Shown here piece after piece: positions 54,744 through 64,000 of a stretch of DNA of 64,000 nucleotides. The position numbers and the translations under genes were made by a program. Source of the DNA: Blepharisma japonicum. Lineage: Eukaryota; Ciliophora; Heterotrichea; Heterotrichida; Blepharismidae. Within the stretch, counting starts at the first letter, position 1, and each line of letters opens with the position of its first letter. The DNA is taken from the NCBI GenBank assembly GCA_949751835.1, contig CATKHK010000007.1:186001-250000 (forward strand), read 5' to 3'. The notes beneath the pieces are model-generated. The model was given only the letters and a program-made list of their open reading frames with translations, searched no databases and was not told the DNA's origin.

Positions 54744-55145
54744 TTTATTATTATTTTCATTATTAATTATCCCCCAATTTTTTATTAAAAATTCCAATAT
54801 GAAAAATGTAAATTGGAGATCTTAAACTTTGACATATTTTGATATTAATTTATTTTGCAGACACTAAGAAAGGTATTTAATTGCGCATACATGGCGCTAA
54901 TTAAGTTATAATATTAACAAATTAATCCTAATATCGATGATGGTGAGTTTTAAATATAAATTTCAGTAGATTGGATGGTGTCATTACTTTTCAAATATAT
55001 AAGTGTCAGAATACTTATATGAGCGTGTAAATTCCATCTCAAAAATTAATTCTTTTTGTTATAAGTAAAAGTTGAAATATTTATTGTTCTTGATCCCAAT
55101 AGTTTTATTTATGTTTTAATATGATTCAATTGCATTTTATTTAAG
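54744..55145. other. AT-rich spacer of 402 nt, nothing recognised
   Basis: Divergent spacer between the C2H2 gene and PIG-H. No open frame of note, tRNA or repeat was seen. Confidence 0.45.
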
Positions 55146-55604
55146 ATGAAATTTTCTATTGATTCCATCAATGAAACCCAAACAATTCGCACATTTACTT
55201 GCTCAAATCATGAGTGCTCTCCTTTAAAACTTGCCTTGACAATAGCTTTTCTCTCAATTTTCGGGTTTTATCTAAAACAATTCTGGACAATTCTAATAAT
55301 CGTATATCTCTGGCAAAAATACACAAATGAAATTATTGAAGAAACTCTATGTGTAATTAAAGGAGTTGGCATTCAAATCACTGAAGTAAAGAGAAACTGA
55401 GGCACGAGTCATTTGTTTATAGAATTGAGTGACATTCGTGAAATAATTATTAATGAAGGCTTAACCCCATATGATGTGATTACCTACATTGGAATAATTC
55501 TTCACAAACATACAAAATTAATACTTCCTTTCAAGAAATTTTCAATTACTCAAGATCAAGCTAAAGAGATTTACTTAGGCGCTAGAGAACTTTTATTTGA
55601 ATAA
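55146..55604 (+). CDS. PIGH: GPI-GlcNAc transferase subunit PIG-H
   Basis: The 152-aa product (one TGA read as Trp) matches PIG-H. A hydrophobic hairpin (LALTIAFLSIFGFYLKQFWTILIIVYLW) is followed by EETLCVIKGVGIQIT, FIELSDIREIIINEGL and the helix YIGIILH. The INE motif in the last strand is diagnostic. PIG-H is a small subunit of the ER complex that makes GlcNAc-PI, the first step of GPI anchor synthesis; ciliate surface antigens are GPI-anchored. It is shorter than the human protein (188 aa), mainly through a shorter C-terminus. Confidence 0.9.
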
Positions 55605-55651
55605 TTAAATTATTTTAGTTTAATAAATGTAATATAATAAGATCTGAGAGT

Positions 55652-56659
55652 TTAATCGTCATTATCTAGCTTGATAGCTAGATAATAATCATGGAGTATT
55701 TCGAAAACTCTTTCTTCAAAATTTCTGCAAGCAAAGTCCAATTCTTCAATGAGGGCCTTTAACTTTTTATTTTTTTGATTTATATAAGCATAGGTGAAGC
55801 ATCTCGATATCACTGATGGTATTTTAAAATTATGATTTGTTTTGCATAAATCATAAGATCTACTTTGTGATTCTTCATTTTGATTTTCAAGCATTCGATT
55901 ATCCTGAGAAATTTCTAATAAAAACTTTATCACACTTAGTGCTGAATCAAAATAAAATTTTGCCAATGTTTTAGTTTCTTCATCAATGCCTAATTCTTCA
56001 GGTAGGTTTTCTGCCTCGATGCTTAGTCATATAGATTCTATTGTAAAATAATCATTAGTCAAGCTCTCCATATCTAGTAGCCCTGTGTGGCCATATTTTG
56101 GTGAAAATCTATAAAGCAGATTTGTTAGATTCCCAATCTTCCACTTTATTGTTAGTTTGGATGCAAACTGCAAAAGTTTTCTTATTAAATCGTATTCGTC
56201 ACAATACTCACCAATAATTTTTTCGCCATAGTCTTTTCTTGCTCTTTTGTCTTCAAAATCGTCTATTTGATCCTCATCAATACGATAATATGGATGGCAA
56301 TATTTAATTGCTGATAAATCTAAATCTTTTTGCTTGTTGCTTCATATTTCTGAATATAATATAGCTAGTTCACTATCTAAATCGTCATATTTTATCTTCC
56401 CATAATTTTTCTAAATAATTTTTACCAGTTTTTTCTTTAAAATTCCTTTTAGATTCTTAAGATTGTATTTTGGCTTCCCATTTATTTCAGAAGGTTTATG
56501 ATTACTTACAAAGTTGGGAACTGAGGCATCTGTCATTGGCGTTAGTGGCTCTCGATTGCTGAAAATATTTTCCATATCAGAATTCTTCTCAACATGATCA
56601 CTATCAATATGAAATCTGACTCCATGCTTTTCTTCTTCAAGCGGAACTGATTCTTCCAT
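55652..56659 (-). CDS. Unrecognised protein with one 15-nt intron, 330 aa
   Basis: The intron at 56411-56425 joins an 80-residue head (acidic then Lys-rich, MEESVPLEEEKHG to KGILKKKL) to a 250-residue body. TGAs in the body are read as Trp. The body is helical, with no motif I can name; the segments LQFASKLTIKWKIGNLTNLLYRFSP and KFYFDSALSVIKFLLEIS look globular. Without the intron and TGA reading, only fragments of this gene appear. It converges with PIG-H, 47 nt apart. Confidence 0.75.
56411..56425 (-). other. 15-nt spliceosomal intron
   Basis: Minus strand GTAAAAATTATTTAG, A at position 10, phase 0. Removes an in-frame TAG and joins LKKKL to KNYGKIKYDD. Confidence 0.9.
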
Positions 56660-57102
56660 GAAGGGCAGAATTATAATTGTTCTATAAATATCATTAATTT
56701 GTCGAAAAATGTGAAATAGTATAAAAACTGTAAATAATGGGAATTCAGTGCCCTATATAAAAATATAATACATACAAAAGAAGGATTAAAATGATCTAAT
56801 AATTAATTTAACTATAAAAGATATAGCTACTCCTAAAATAGTAGAAAATGATGATTTTCTCTGAATTGAAATACCCTGACATAGGACTATTTATAAATTA
56901 AATACTATTTTTCCTTATAGTATGCTTAGTATAAATTTTTGGATAATTATAAATAATTGAGACGGTTTATATATTTATTTAAAAGCTAAAATAGTTATTT
57001 AAGACTCCAATTTGTAAATCCTTTAATAAAATACGAAATAATGATATTAATGCCTATTTAGAAAAATTAAAATAATATTTATAAAAACTTTAGAATAAAT
57101 AA
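56660..57102. other. AT-rich spacer of 443 nt, nothing recognised
   Basis: Divergent spacer upstream of the V-ATPase proteolipid gene and the unknown minus-strand gene. No frame or structured RNA seen. Confidence 0.45.
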
Positions 57103-57558
57103 ATGGCAACAGTGACTACAGAAGCCTTCTTTGGGTTCATGGGAGTATCAAGTGCATTGGTTTTCGCTAATCTCGGTGCAGCTTATGGTACTGCAAAAAG
57201 TGGAGTAGGTATTTCCTCAATGGGTGTGATTAAGCCAGAATTGATCATGAAATCAATCATCCCAGTAGTCATGGCTGGTGTCTTAGGTATTTATGGCCTT
57301 ATTGTTGCAGTTATTCTCGTCCAAAAAATTAATGACAATGACTATTCATTCTATGATGGCTACAAACACTTAGCTTCAGGCTTGTGTTGCGGACTGAGCT
57401 CATTAGCAGCTGGAATGGCTATAGGAATTGTAGGTGATGCTGGAGTTCGAGCAAATGCACAACAAGATAAAATCTTTGTCGGGATGATTCTGATCCTTAT
57501 CTTTGCTGAAGCCTTAGGTCTTTATGGACTCATTATTGCACTAATCTTATCTCAATAA
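57103..57558 (+). CDS. V-type ATPase proteolipid subunit c
   Basis: The 151-aa hydrophobic protein has four membrane helices in two homologous halves: [57 protein letters not shown] and [20 protein letters not shown]. The proton-carrying carboxylate is E136 in helix 4. The ring of c subunits turns during proton pumping into contractile vacuoles, lysosomes and other acidic organelles. Length and motifs match VMA3/ATP6V0C (about 155 aa). No Trp at all and no TGA. Confidence 0.97.
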   Translation: MATVTTEAFFGFMGVSSALVFANLGAAYGTAKSGVGISSMGVIKPELIMKSIIPVVMAGVLGIYGLIVAVILVQKINDNDYSFYDGYKHLASGLCCGLSSLAAGMAIGIVGDAGVRANAQQDKIFVGMILILIFAEALGLYGLIIALILSQ

Positions 57559-57580
57559 TTTAGACTTAAACTAGATAAAA

Positions 57581-57805
57581 TTATTGCGTTACTTGAGAAT
57601 TTTTATCTTGTGTGTAATACTTGGAAATCAAATCATTTGTTTCGTAATACTTAGCTGCGCAGCGATCTAAACAAAGCTTTTCTCCTGAGTTCAAGTCAAT
57701 TTCAGTCTTATGAGGGATACAAATTTTCCAGCAGGCATCTTGCATTTTCTTTAAGAAAGCTGCGTTTAACTTAGCCATCTTCGTAGCAGAGATGTCTTGG
57801 CTCAT
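57581..57805 (-). CDS. TIM10: Small TIM chaperone TIM10
   Basis: The 74-aa protein has the twin CX3C motif of the mitochondrial intermembrane-space small TIMs: C25-x3-C29 and C45-x3-C49, 15 residues apart. Flanking residues CWKICIP and GEKLCLDRCAAKYYE identify TIM10 rather than TIM8, 9 or 13. With TIM9 it escorts hydrophobic precursors across the intermembrane space. The short length (human TIM10 is 90 aa) reflects a trimmed C-terminus. It converges with the V-ATPase gene with 22 nt between stops. Confidence 0.93.
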   Translation of the reverse strand: MSQDISATKMAKLNAAFLKKMQDACWKICIPHKTEIDLNSGEKLCLDRCAAKYYETNDLISKYYTQDKNSQVTQ

Positions 57806-57921
57806 TTTATAATTATTTAAATTTATAATTAAACAATTCTCTGCTTAGATGCTTATTATTTTTGTGGTTATTTATATAAGCTTTTATATATTTTATTATA
57901 ATTTACGCACAAAAATTAATT

Positions 57922-59448
57922 ATGGGTAGCTGCTGTGGAACCCAGACAAGTTATAGTAAGCTTTCTTTGAATTTGCAAGGAAAAACTACTGAAATTCCTA
58001 AGAAGATAACAAATTTTAATGAACTTCAATCTGAAGCAAGAAAAAATTATCGACAATTGACTAATAAAGAATTTACTATGAAAATCAATGAAAATCCTCT
58101 AACAAATGACAATTTTTTTCAATGCACTAAAGGAAAAGGAAAACTTACCATACATATTGATATAGAAAATGACCAAGCTATTGATTTATCTGGTGGATAC
58201 ATAAGCATAAAATCAGATGAGATAGAACATGCAGGGTTTGTTACTAATTTCAATTTAGTAATGACCACTAATAAAGTCCTCCCAAGCCCAGAAAAAGCTT
58301 TGCAAGCTAAATCCGACCTTCAGCTTGACCCAAAAGTATTTTTTTATAGAAACTCTGCCCTTTCATTTTCATTAGTCGGACTTCAAGCTGGCATAAGAGC
58401 TGAACCTTTACCTATCCTCTGCACCAAATTACACCCTGGGGATAAAGTTTCTATCAACAATACAACAGTAGCCCTAATCTCATTGGACCCTTATAAACTA
58501 GTATACAAGTATAACGCAATTCCAGGAACTCCTATTCTATATCAAGGAAAAGTTGTAGGGATGCATATATCAAATAATGTCGGAGTAAATATTTTAGGGG
58601 TGATTGAAGACTTAAAATCAGTATCCACAGTCCATTTATTTTCTTCGCAAATTAACGAGTTTTTGCATGAAGTTATATTTGAGGAAGGAATCCCTAGCTC
58701 TGAGTCTCGCTTTCATTTTATTTATTGTCCAAAAGAAAATGGATTATCAAGCTATAACATAATTTCTCAGGAATTCAAAAATGTTGATATTAAAATACCA
58801 AAAAATCCAATTGTGGCGCAAGCTGAGACTGGAGCTTATATATCAGGCGGAAAAAGCGATAACTTAATCTGCAAAAAATTTTATTTTTTTGATAGTTATA
58901 CTTTTACTCTGTTTGAAAAGCATGAAATGATCACTGCTAGAGAAAACCATGCTATGGCTGTGATGAGCACTGGAGTTTACGTAATAAGTGGATTTAATGG
59001 TAGTGAGCTGACTAATGAATGCGAATATTTCGATATTAAGAAAAATGTCTGGTATCCTATATATCCTATAAATTTACCTAGAAATGGAGCTACAGCAACC
59101 GTTTTTCTTGAAAATTTATATGTAGCAGGGGGGCTGAGGGCAAATGGAAGCTTTTGTGAAAATATTGAAAAATTTGCTAATAATAGATGAGAAAATCTGA
59201 AGATAAAAGCTCCAGAATCTATAGGAAATATCAAAATTTTTGGGGATGGGCAAAAAATGATGATATTAGGGAAAAGCTTATGGAGATCGAACAATGAGGA
59301 GTGGGAAACAATTTCTGATGAAAAGCAAGAGCTTCCAGGGAAGCATATAGCAATGATGATGAATAGGCTATATGTATTTGTAAATCCAAGAAGTTTATTG
59401 ATTTGGGAACATGAGAGTGAATGGAGAAATGTAGGAAGAGGAAAGTAA
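57922..59448 (+). CDS. Myristoyl-type protein with degenerate trypsin-like domain and kelch repeats, 508 aa
   Basis: The protein starts MGSCCGTQTS (myristoylation and double-Cys palmitoylation pattern). Residues 13-80 form a ubiquitin/PB1-like fold (LNLQGKTTEIPKK to KLTIHIDIE). Residues 92-255 resemble trypsin-like peptidases: GFVTNFNLVMTTNKVL at the His region, LSFSLVGL at the Asp region, PGTPILYQGKVVGMH at the Ser region. All three catalytic positions are replaced. Residues about 275-500 contain kelch-type blades (AVMSTGVYVISGFNG, ATVFLENLYVAGGL). One TGA is read as Trp in the kelch part. It is probably a membrane-bound scaffold. Confidence 0.75.
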
Positions 59449-60245
59449 AATTATAGAATTGTAAATGATAATCATATTTATTATTAAAAAATCTCATATT
59501 GATGGACTTATTAATAGCTCATTTAATTATTATAAATATGTTTTATCATCAGGATAAATTTTCTAAACAGAAATAAAATACATAATGAACTTTTTAAGCT
59601 AATTTTTTTATAATTAGAAGGTTTTGTAATAATTGATGAATATGATGCTTTATTTGACAATTTATTTTGTGAAGAAAATTTCAAATATTTATGATTTAAT
59701 AAAACTCTGAATAAAAGGGAACGTTAATTATTTCTAAAGGAATAGCTGCAAGATCGTTAGAAGGGATAATTTTATTGAATATTATAATTTCTAGATAAAT
59801 GCTTATACAGAAATTTATGTGAAATTCAGGAAAAGATATGGAGTCTATTAAAAAGCGAAAAATTTAATTATGCAATAAAAATAATATTGAAGGATCCTTT
59901 GACGATTATAAGTCATTTATTTTAAGCTTAATTATTATGCCTGACATTTTAAAATTAATTCTTAGAGAATGTGTTATAAAAATAATTTTAATATAATTTA
60001 AGCCTAATTAATTTATAATTGTATTTTATTCAGTTATAGCGTGAAAAATAATAGCTATAAAGTATGATTTTATGTTATTTTCTCTTTTTATTTGAATTAT
60101 AAAAAAATATAAATAGATTCAAAACTCTCTATAAAGGCTCATAATTATCATTCTTAATTTCTTACAAGCCTAAGCAAATGTCTAAACCTTTATTAATTTT
60201 AAATAAATTATTGTTATCTAAAATTGAAATTCAATAATGGCTTAA
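59449..60245. other. AT-rich spacer of 797 nt with a possible gene remnant
   Basis: The only recognisable content is the degraded reading frame at 59536-59925 reported separately. The remainder is A/T-rich without tandem repeats, tRNA or a complete frame. Confidence 0.45.
59536..59925 (+). pseudogene. Possible decayed gene remnant
   Basis: One reading frame shows three protein-like stretches, broken by a TAA at 59611 and a cluster of stops at 59725-59787. They are 59536-59610, 59614-59724 (contains FVIIDEYDALFDNLF, resembling a Walker B/DEAD strand of a P-loop NTPase) and 59788-59922 (an amphipathic helix-rich stretch of 45 codons). No GT...AG 15-mer explains the stops. Keeping the same frame across 390 nt suggests a dead gene, but chance cannot be excluded in AT-rich DNA. 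Confidence 0.35.
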
Positions 60246-62219
60246 ATGCAAAAGCAAAAAATTCTTATCCTGCTTATTCTGGCTGGATGATTTTTTTTAA
60301 CAGTTTTTTACTCCTACTTTCACGATACTCATATAAACCTATTTGAAACAACAGCTAATATTTTGAGTTCTGAATTATTTTTGGATGAAAAATCTCCTTC
60401 TCAAACTTCATATCATGCAAGCTTAAATTATTTCGATGATGAAAATTCAGTGTTTCCTCTCAATGTTTCTTGTAAACCTGATGTATTTGGCTACACTTTG
60501 CAAGAAGCCAAGAGATGGTTTGAAGATATTGATTACCCACGATGCGAGGCCCTTTACAATTCCACACCAGGTGTAATAAACATTGATATAGAAAATAATG
60601 TTTTTACTATGAACTGTTCTGGATATTTTGTATTAGGAAATCGTTATGAAGAAATAGGATCACTATCTCCTACATCTCGGCGAATTTATCATGAACCTGT
60701 AAAATTAAAATCAGAAGAGTATGCATTTGGAACCTGCAGCGAGACAAAAACTAAAGATTTTGAGCATTTTGTATATAAATTCAGACCAGAACCCTTAGCA
60801 TTAGAAAGAGCTGAAAAGTCTCTTAAAGGAAAACCATTAAATATTGTTATGCTTGTAATCGATTCATTAAGCAGAAGGAATTTTTTCAGGAAACTCCCAA
60901 AATCTGTGGAATTTTTAAAAAATTTAGACGATAATTACTCAAATTTCGACTTTAAGATGAATAATGTTATGGGAAGAGACTCACATCATTTTTATATGCC
61001 AACATTATTTGGAGACATTAAATATAAAATAAATTTGGATTACAGAGGAGATTTACACACTGAAAAATCAATTTGAAAATATTTGCATCAAAATGGATTT
61101 GTTTCATTATTAGGAACTGATATATGCGGAGATAGTGTGTCTATGTTTCTTGGGAAAAATCCTAAAGTCGATCATATAATGGGCACAATCTTTTGTGCTG
61201 CAAAAAAATACTATGGGTATCATCAAGATAAAACCTCAGAGAGATGCATTGGGAATAAGAATGTCCATGCAATAATGATGGATCATATTTTAAAATTTTC
61301 TGAAGCCTATAGAAATGTATCTAGATTTACCTATATGCATATAAATACAGGACATGAACCTACAGGCACCGTTATTTCTACACTTGACTTGGATTTAGTT
61401 GAATTTTTACAGAGCATTTTGAGTAGAAATGAAGATTTGGTTCTTTTTATTAAAGGTGATCATGGTTCAAGGCACGGAGGTTGGCTGAAAACAAGTTCTG
61501 GGGTAAACGAGCATAGAATCCCTTTAACATTCTTAATTGCTTCTAATTCGTTTTTAGCAAAAATTCCAAACAGCATAGAAACTCTTATCCAAAATTCAAA
61601 TAAATTGATCAGCAATTATGATTTTCATAGCACACTGATTGGGCTTGGGAACTTGTCTCAAGAAAATATTTCTTCAATGACATCAAGTAGATTCAAATCT
61701 TATAATCTATTTACTGAAATAATTCCTGATAACAGAACATGCATTGATGCTGGCATCAATTTAACTTGGTGCAGCTGCTTACCTGTTAAATATTTGCCCG
61801 ATTCAGAATTTAATGCTCCTTTTGCTCTAAAAATTGTATATCAAGTTATCCTGAAGCTAAATTTGATAAACAATTGCATCGGACAATCTGATGCTTGTGT
61901 ATGTAGATTTCTTAATTTTGAGACGATTTTAAAAGCTGGAGTTATTGAATATGATGGTGATGCTTTTTTTAAACTAACTTTTAAAGTTAAAGAAAGCGAA
62001 AAAGCAATATTTAGAGCTGATGTTAGACTGTCTAAAGAAGAAATGGGGGATGAGGTAACTGCTGATAATGACTTATTCAAAGTGAAGCCAATGAAAATTG
62101 ATGATTACAAGTTTTTGAAAATTTTAAATGTAAATCGACTTGACCAAAGGGAAGATGAGTGCAAATATATAGCAGAAAAATATGAAAAAGATCCTGATTA
62201 TTGTTTATGTGACTTTTAA
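60246..62219 (+). CDS. DUF229 sulfatase-fold protein, membrane-anchored, 657 aa
   Basis: The start at 60246 gives a type II signal-anchor (ILILLILAGWFFLTVFYSY; its W is TGA), then a lumenal domain. Two frames join through TGA 61074. DUF229 motifs are present: PLNIVMLVIDSLSRRNF (198-213), GRDSHHFYMPTLFGD, YMHINTGHEP and the metal-site motif KGDHGSRHGG (403-412). DUF229 proteins belong to the alkaline phosphatase/sulfatase superfamily and lack the formylglycine Cys of true sulfatases; here the position is Ser in IDSLS, which could still be a nucleophile. Substrate unknown. Many Cys in the C-terminal third suggest disulfides and secretion. Confidence 0.85.
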
Positions 62220-62364
62220 TGACGAGTAATAAATGTTAACACAAGCTAGGCTAATTTAAATTCTTTGAATATTTTCCAAGTAATATTCATACAAATAAAT
62301 CTATATTAAAAAATCTGTTCAGGAATAAAAATACCTCAAAACTTCTAAGCTTATTTTCCTATAA

Positions 62365-64000
62365 ATGTTAATTTTTGGTAAAGCATGCGGTGGCTCTCGG
62401 AAAAAAGGTCAACCTAGAAAAGATCTCGACCTCAAAATTTTAAGCCAAAGATACAGATTTACAGACCCAGAACTTATCCTCTACAAGCAGCGCTTTGAAC
62501 GCATTGCAAGAGGGCTAGGCTTCACTATAGAAGACTTTCGAGAAAATATGGGACTCCTTGGAATGAAATCGACCCGTTTAATAGCAGATAGGATTTTTGC
62601 AGTCATGAACAAATCGAAATCGGGGATTGTAACCCTTGAAGAGTATTTAAGCTACACAAATATTTTAATGAATGGAACTAAGCCAGAAAAAGCCCAACAA
62701 AGTTTCAAATTAATAAAAAATGCAGGGCTAGGGAATATTACTTACAGTGAATTTTCAAGCTGAATCATTAATGTTTGAAAAATGTATAATACTTTGACAG
62801 GAATTGAGGTATCTGCAACACAAGAGGATATTCGGTATTATTTTGACCTCCTGGATTTAAAAAAAGATAATGAAGTTGATTTAGAAGAGTATACTGAATC
62901 AATGGGGAAAAATGAAAACCTGTTTGAATGGTTCGATTTTGTAAATAAAAGAATTACTGATAAGATAAACCCACCTAATGTTGACCAAAAAAGACTCGAA
63001 AATATGAGCTATAAAGAATCAATAGAAAATATAGAAGATGATATAAAAGATTGTCTGAGTGTAATCAATGGTTTAGATAATGAAAAAACAGATACCTCAA
63101 AAATGAGAGCTTATAGCCAAAGTGGTATAAATTTTCCGCTCAGAAGAGGAAGCACTTTTTCAAATTATTCCAGCCAAAAATATGAAGTTAATGACAATAG
63201 TACATCAGAAACTGATATTAATATTGGTAATGCAAAAGTTCCAAAAATTTTATTGTCAGAATGCTCTGATGAAGAAAGTGACGAAAATGAAAAAAAGCTG
63301 GAAAAGCTGAAAGAAAAGCTGGTTAATTTATTAGAAAAATTAAAAATATTTAAAGAAAGCGATTTATCAAGCACTCATAGCAGGGTTAAAGAAGATGATT
63401 TAGCCTTATCGAGTGTAGAAATGAAAAATATGCATAGAAAAGACTCAGCAATTCACTGGGGGGATCATGACTGAAATTTAGTTCTAAATATGATGCTTGG
63501 AATACAAAAAGCAGTAAAAGCATCGGCTGTTAATTTAGACTCAACTGCTGATGTAACTAAAGAAGAGTTTAAAGAAAAATCTAAACATAATCTTCTACCA
63601 GGAAAGGAAAATCAAAACAGAAAAGTTTATAAGTTCAGAGATTATGCGCCAATGATTTTCGAACGAATAAGAAGATTTTATGGAATTTCTGCAAGTGAAT
63701 ATACAAAATCCTTAGGTGTTGAAAAAATAATGCAAAGCTTAATGATCAATGAATTTTCCTCTTTAGAAGGCCAATGCTCATCAGGAAAAAGTGGAAGCTT
63801 TTTCTACTTCAGTGATGATGGGAAATATATATTAAAAACTTTGAAACGAGAGGAATATTTATTTTTAAGAAAAATTTTACCTGACTATTACTTTCATGTT
63901 ATGAAAAATCCTCACACTCTAATCACTAGGTTCTTTGGTTTTCACAAATTAATAGTAAGTGTTGGACACATGCTTTATTTTGTGGTAATGGGAAACGTCT
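62365..64000 (+). CDS. EF-hand phosphatidylinositol-phosphate kinase (partial at 3' end)
   Basis: The frame runs from ATG 62365 through TGAs at 62761, 62776 and 63472 (Trp) and leaves the window still open. The N-terminal about 190 residues hold EF-hand-like pairs (loops NKSKSGIVTLEEY and DLKKDNEVDLEEY). A Ser/Glu-rich linker follows, then from about residue 425 the PIP kinase domain: Y-x-P-x-IFERIRRFYGI, SSGKSGSFFYFSDDGKYILKTL with the ATP-binding Lys, and DYYFHVMKNPHTLITRFFG. PIP kinases make PI(4,5)P2 or related lipids. EF-hand fusion would couple activity to Ca2+, as proposed for the Plasmodium enzyme. The subtype cannot be fixed because the activation loop is outside the window. Confidence 0.9.

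Noticed and set aside
16294-56425. In-frame TAA/TAG as reassigned glutamine, as in other ciliates
   Set aside because: They always lie inside 15-nt GT...AG segments with A at position 10, and both codons end genes at conserved C-termini.

Overview
The window is eukaryotic, gene-dense, AT-rich DNA that reads as macronuclear genome of a heterotrich ciliate, most consistent with Blepharisma. Two signals drive this. First, many genes look split into collinear open frames separated only by TGA. Reading TGA as tryptophan joins them, and several of these TGAs fall on conserved Trp positions (delta-tubulin NNWAFGY, many WD40 repeat ends, the DHHC zinc-binding region). Every gene ends in TAA or, rarely, TAG. 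Second, the few in-frame TAA/TAG codons that remain each lie in a 15-nt GT...AG segment with A at position 10. These are 15-nt introns; I support eight and suspect a ninth. Five proteins begin with MG-type myristoylation signatures and many are cilium-related, which also fits a ciliate.

Layout. 1-6.3 kb: end of an unknown gene, an ARM-like protein, exosome RRP42, a peroxiredoxin-5-like protein without its catalytic cysteine, DIM1, two coiled-coil proteins and a DHHC palmitoyltransferase. 6.3-13.1 kb: a TFNP-motif protein, HINT, a prenylatable ubiquitin-like protein, a RING-PHD protein, a degenerate RAD51-like protein, and a tandem pair of RAD23-like UBL proteins with Gly/Met-rich tails. 13.1-24.2 kb: coiled-coil and membrane proteins, a RING-CH ligase, complex I NDUFS1, a 1,005-aa repeat protein with a CFAP97-like start, and a SAXO-like axonemal protein. 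24.7-31 kb: SNU13, delta-tubulin, a CABLES-like cyclin, IFT52 and a CDPK. 31-39 kb: a CHHC zinc-finger protein, a PAM2-MIF4G translation factor, an AGC kinase and a membrane phosphodiesterase. 39-50.6 kb: initiator tRNA-Met, a 1,517-aa NACHT/STAND-WD40 protein, two coiled-coil proteins, UBA3, TMEM222 and CDT1. 50.9-64 kb: two RING proteins, a C2H2 protein, PIG-H, an unknown gene, V-ATPase subunit c, TIM10, a pseudo-protease/kelch protein, a DUF229 sulfatase-like protein and the start of an EF-hand PIP kinase.

Genes lie on both strands with tiny gaps (2-3 nt between convergent stops, 20-23 nt between divergent starts). Neighbours are mostly unrelated in function, so there is no operon logic. 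Loose themes are cilia and basal bodies (delta-tubulin, IFT52, SAXO, CFAP97-like), ubiquitin-family pathways (UBA3, several RING proteins, UBL proteins) and Ca2+/cyclic-nucleotide/lipid signalling (CDPK, AGC kinase, PDE, PIP kinase).

All names come from reading motifs by eye; no database search was run. Longer gene-poor stretches are listed with what I could or could not see in them.
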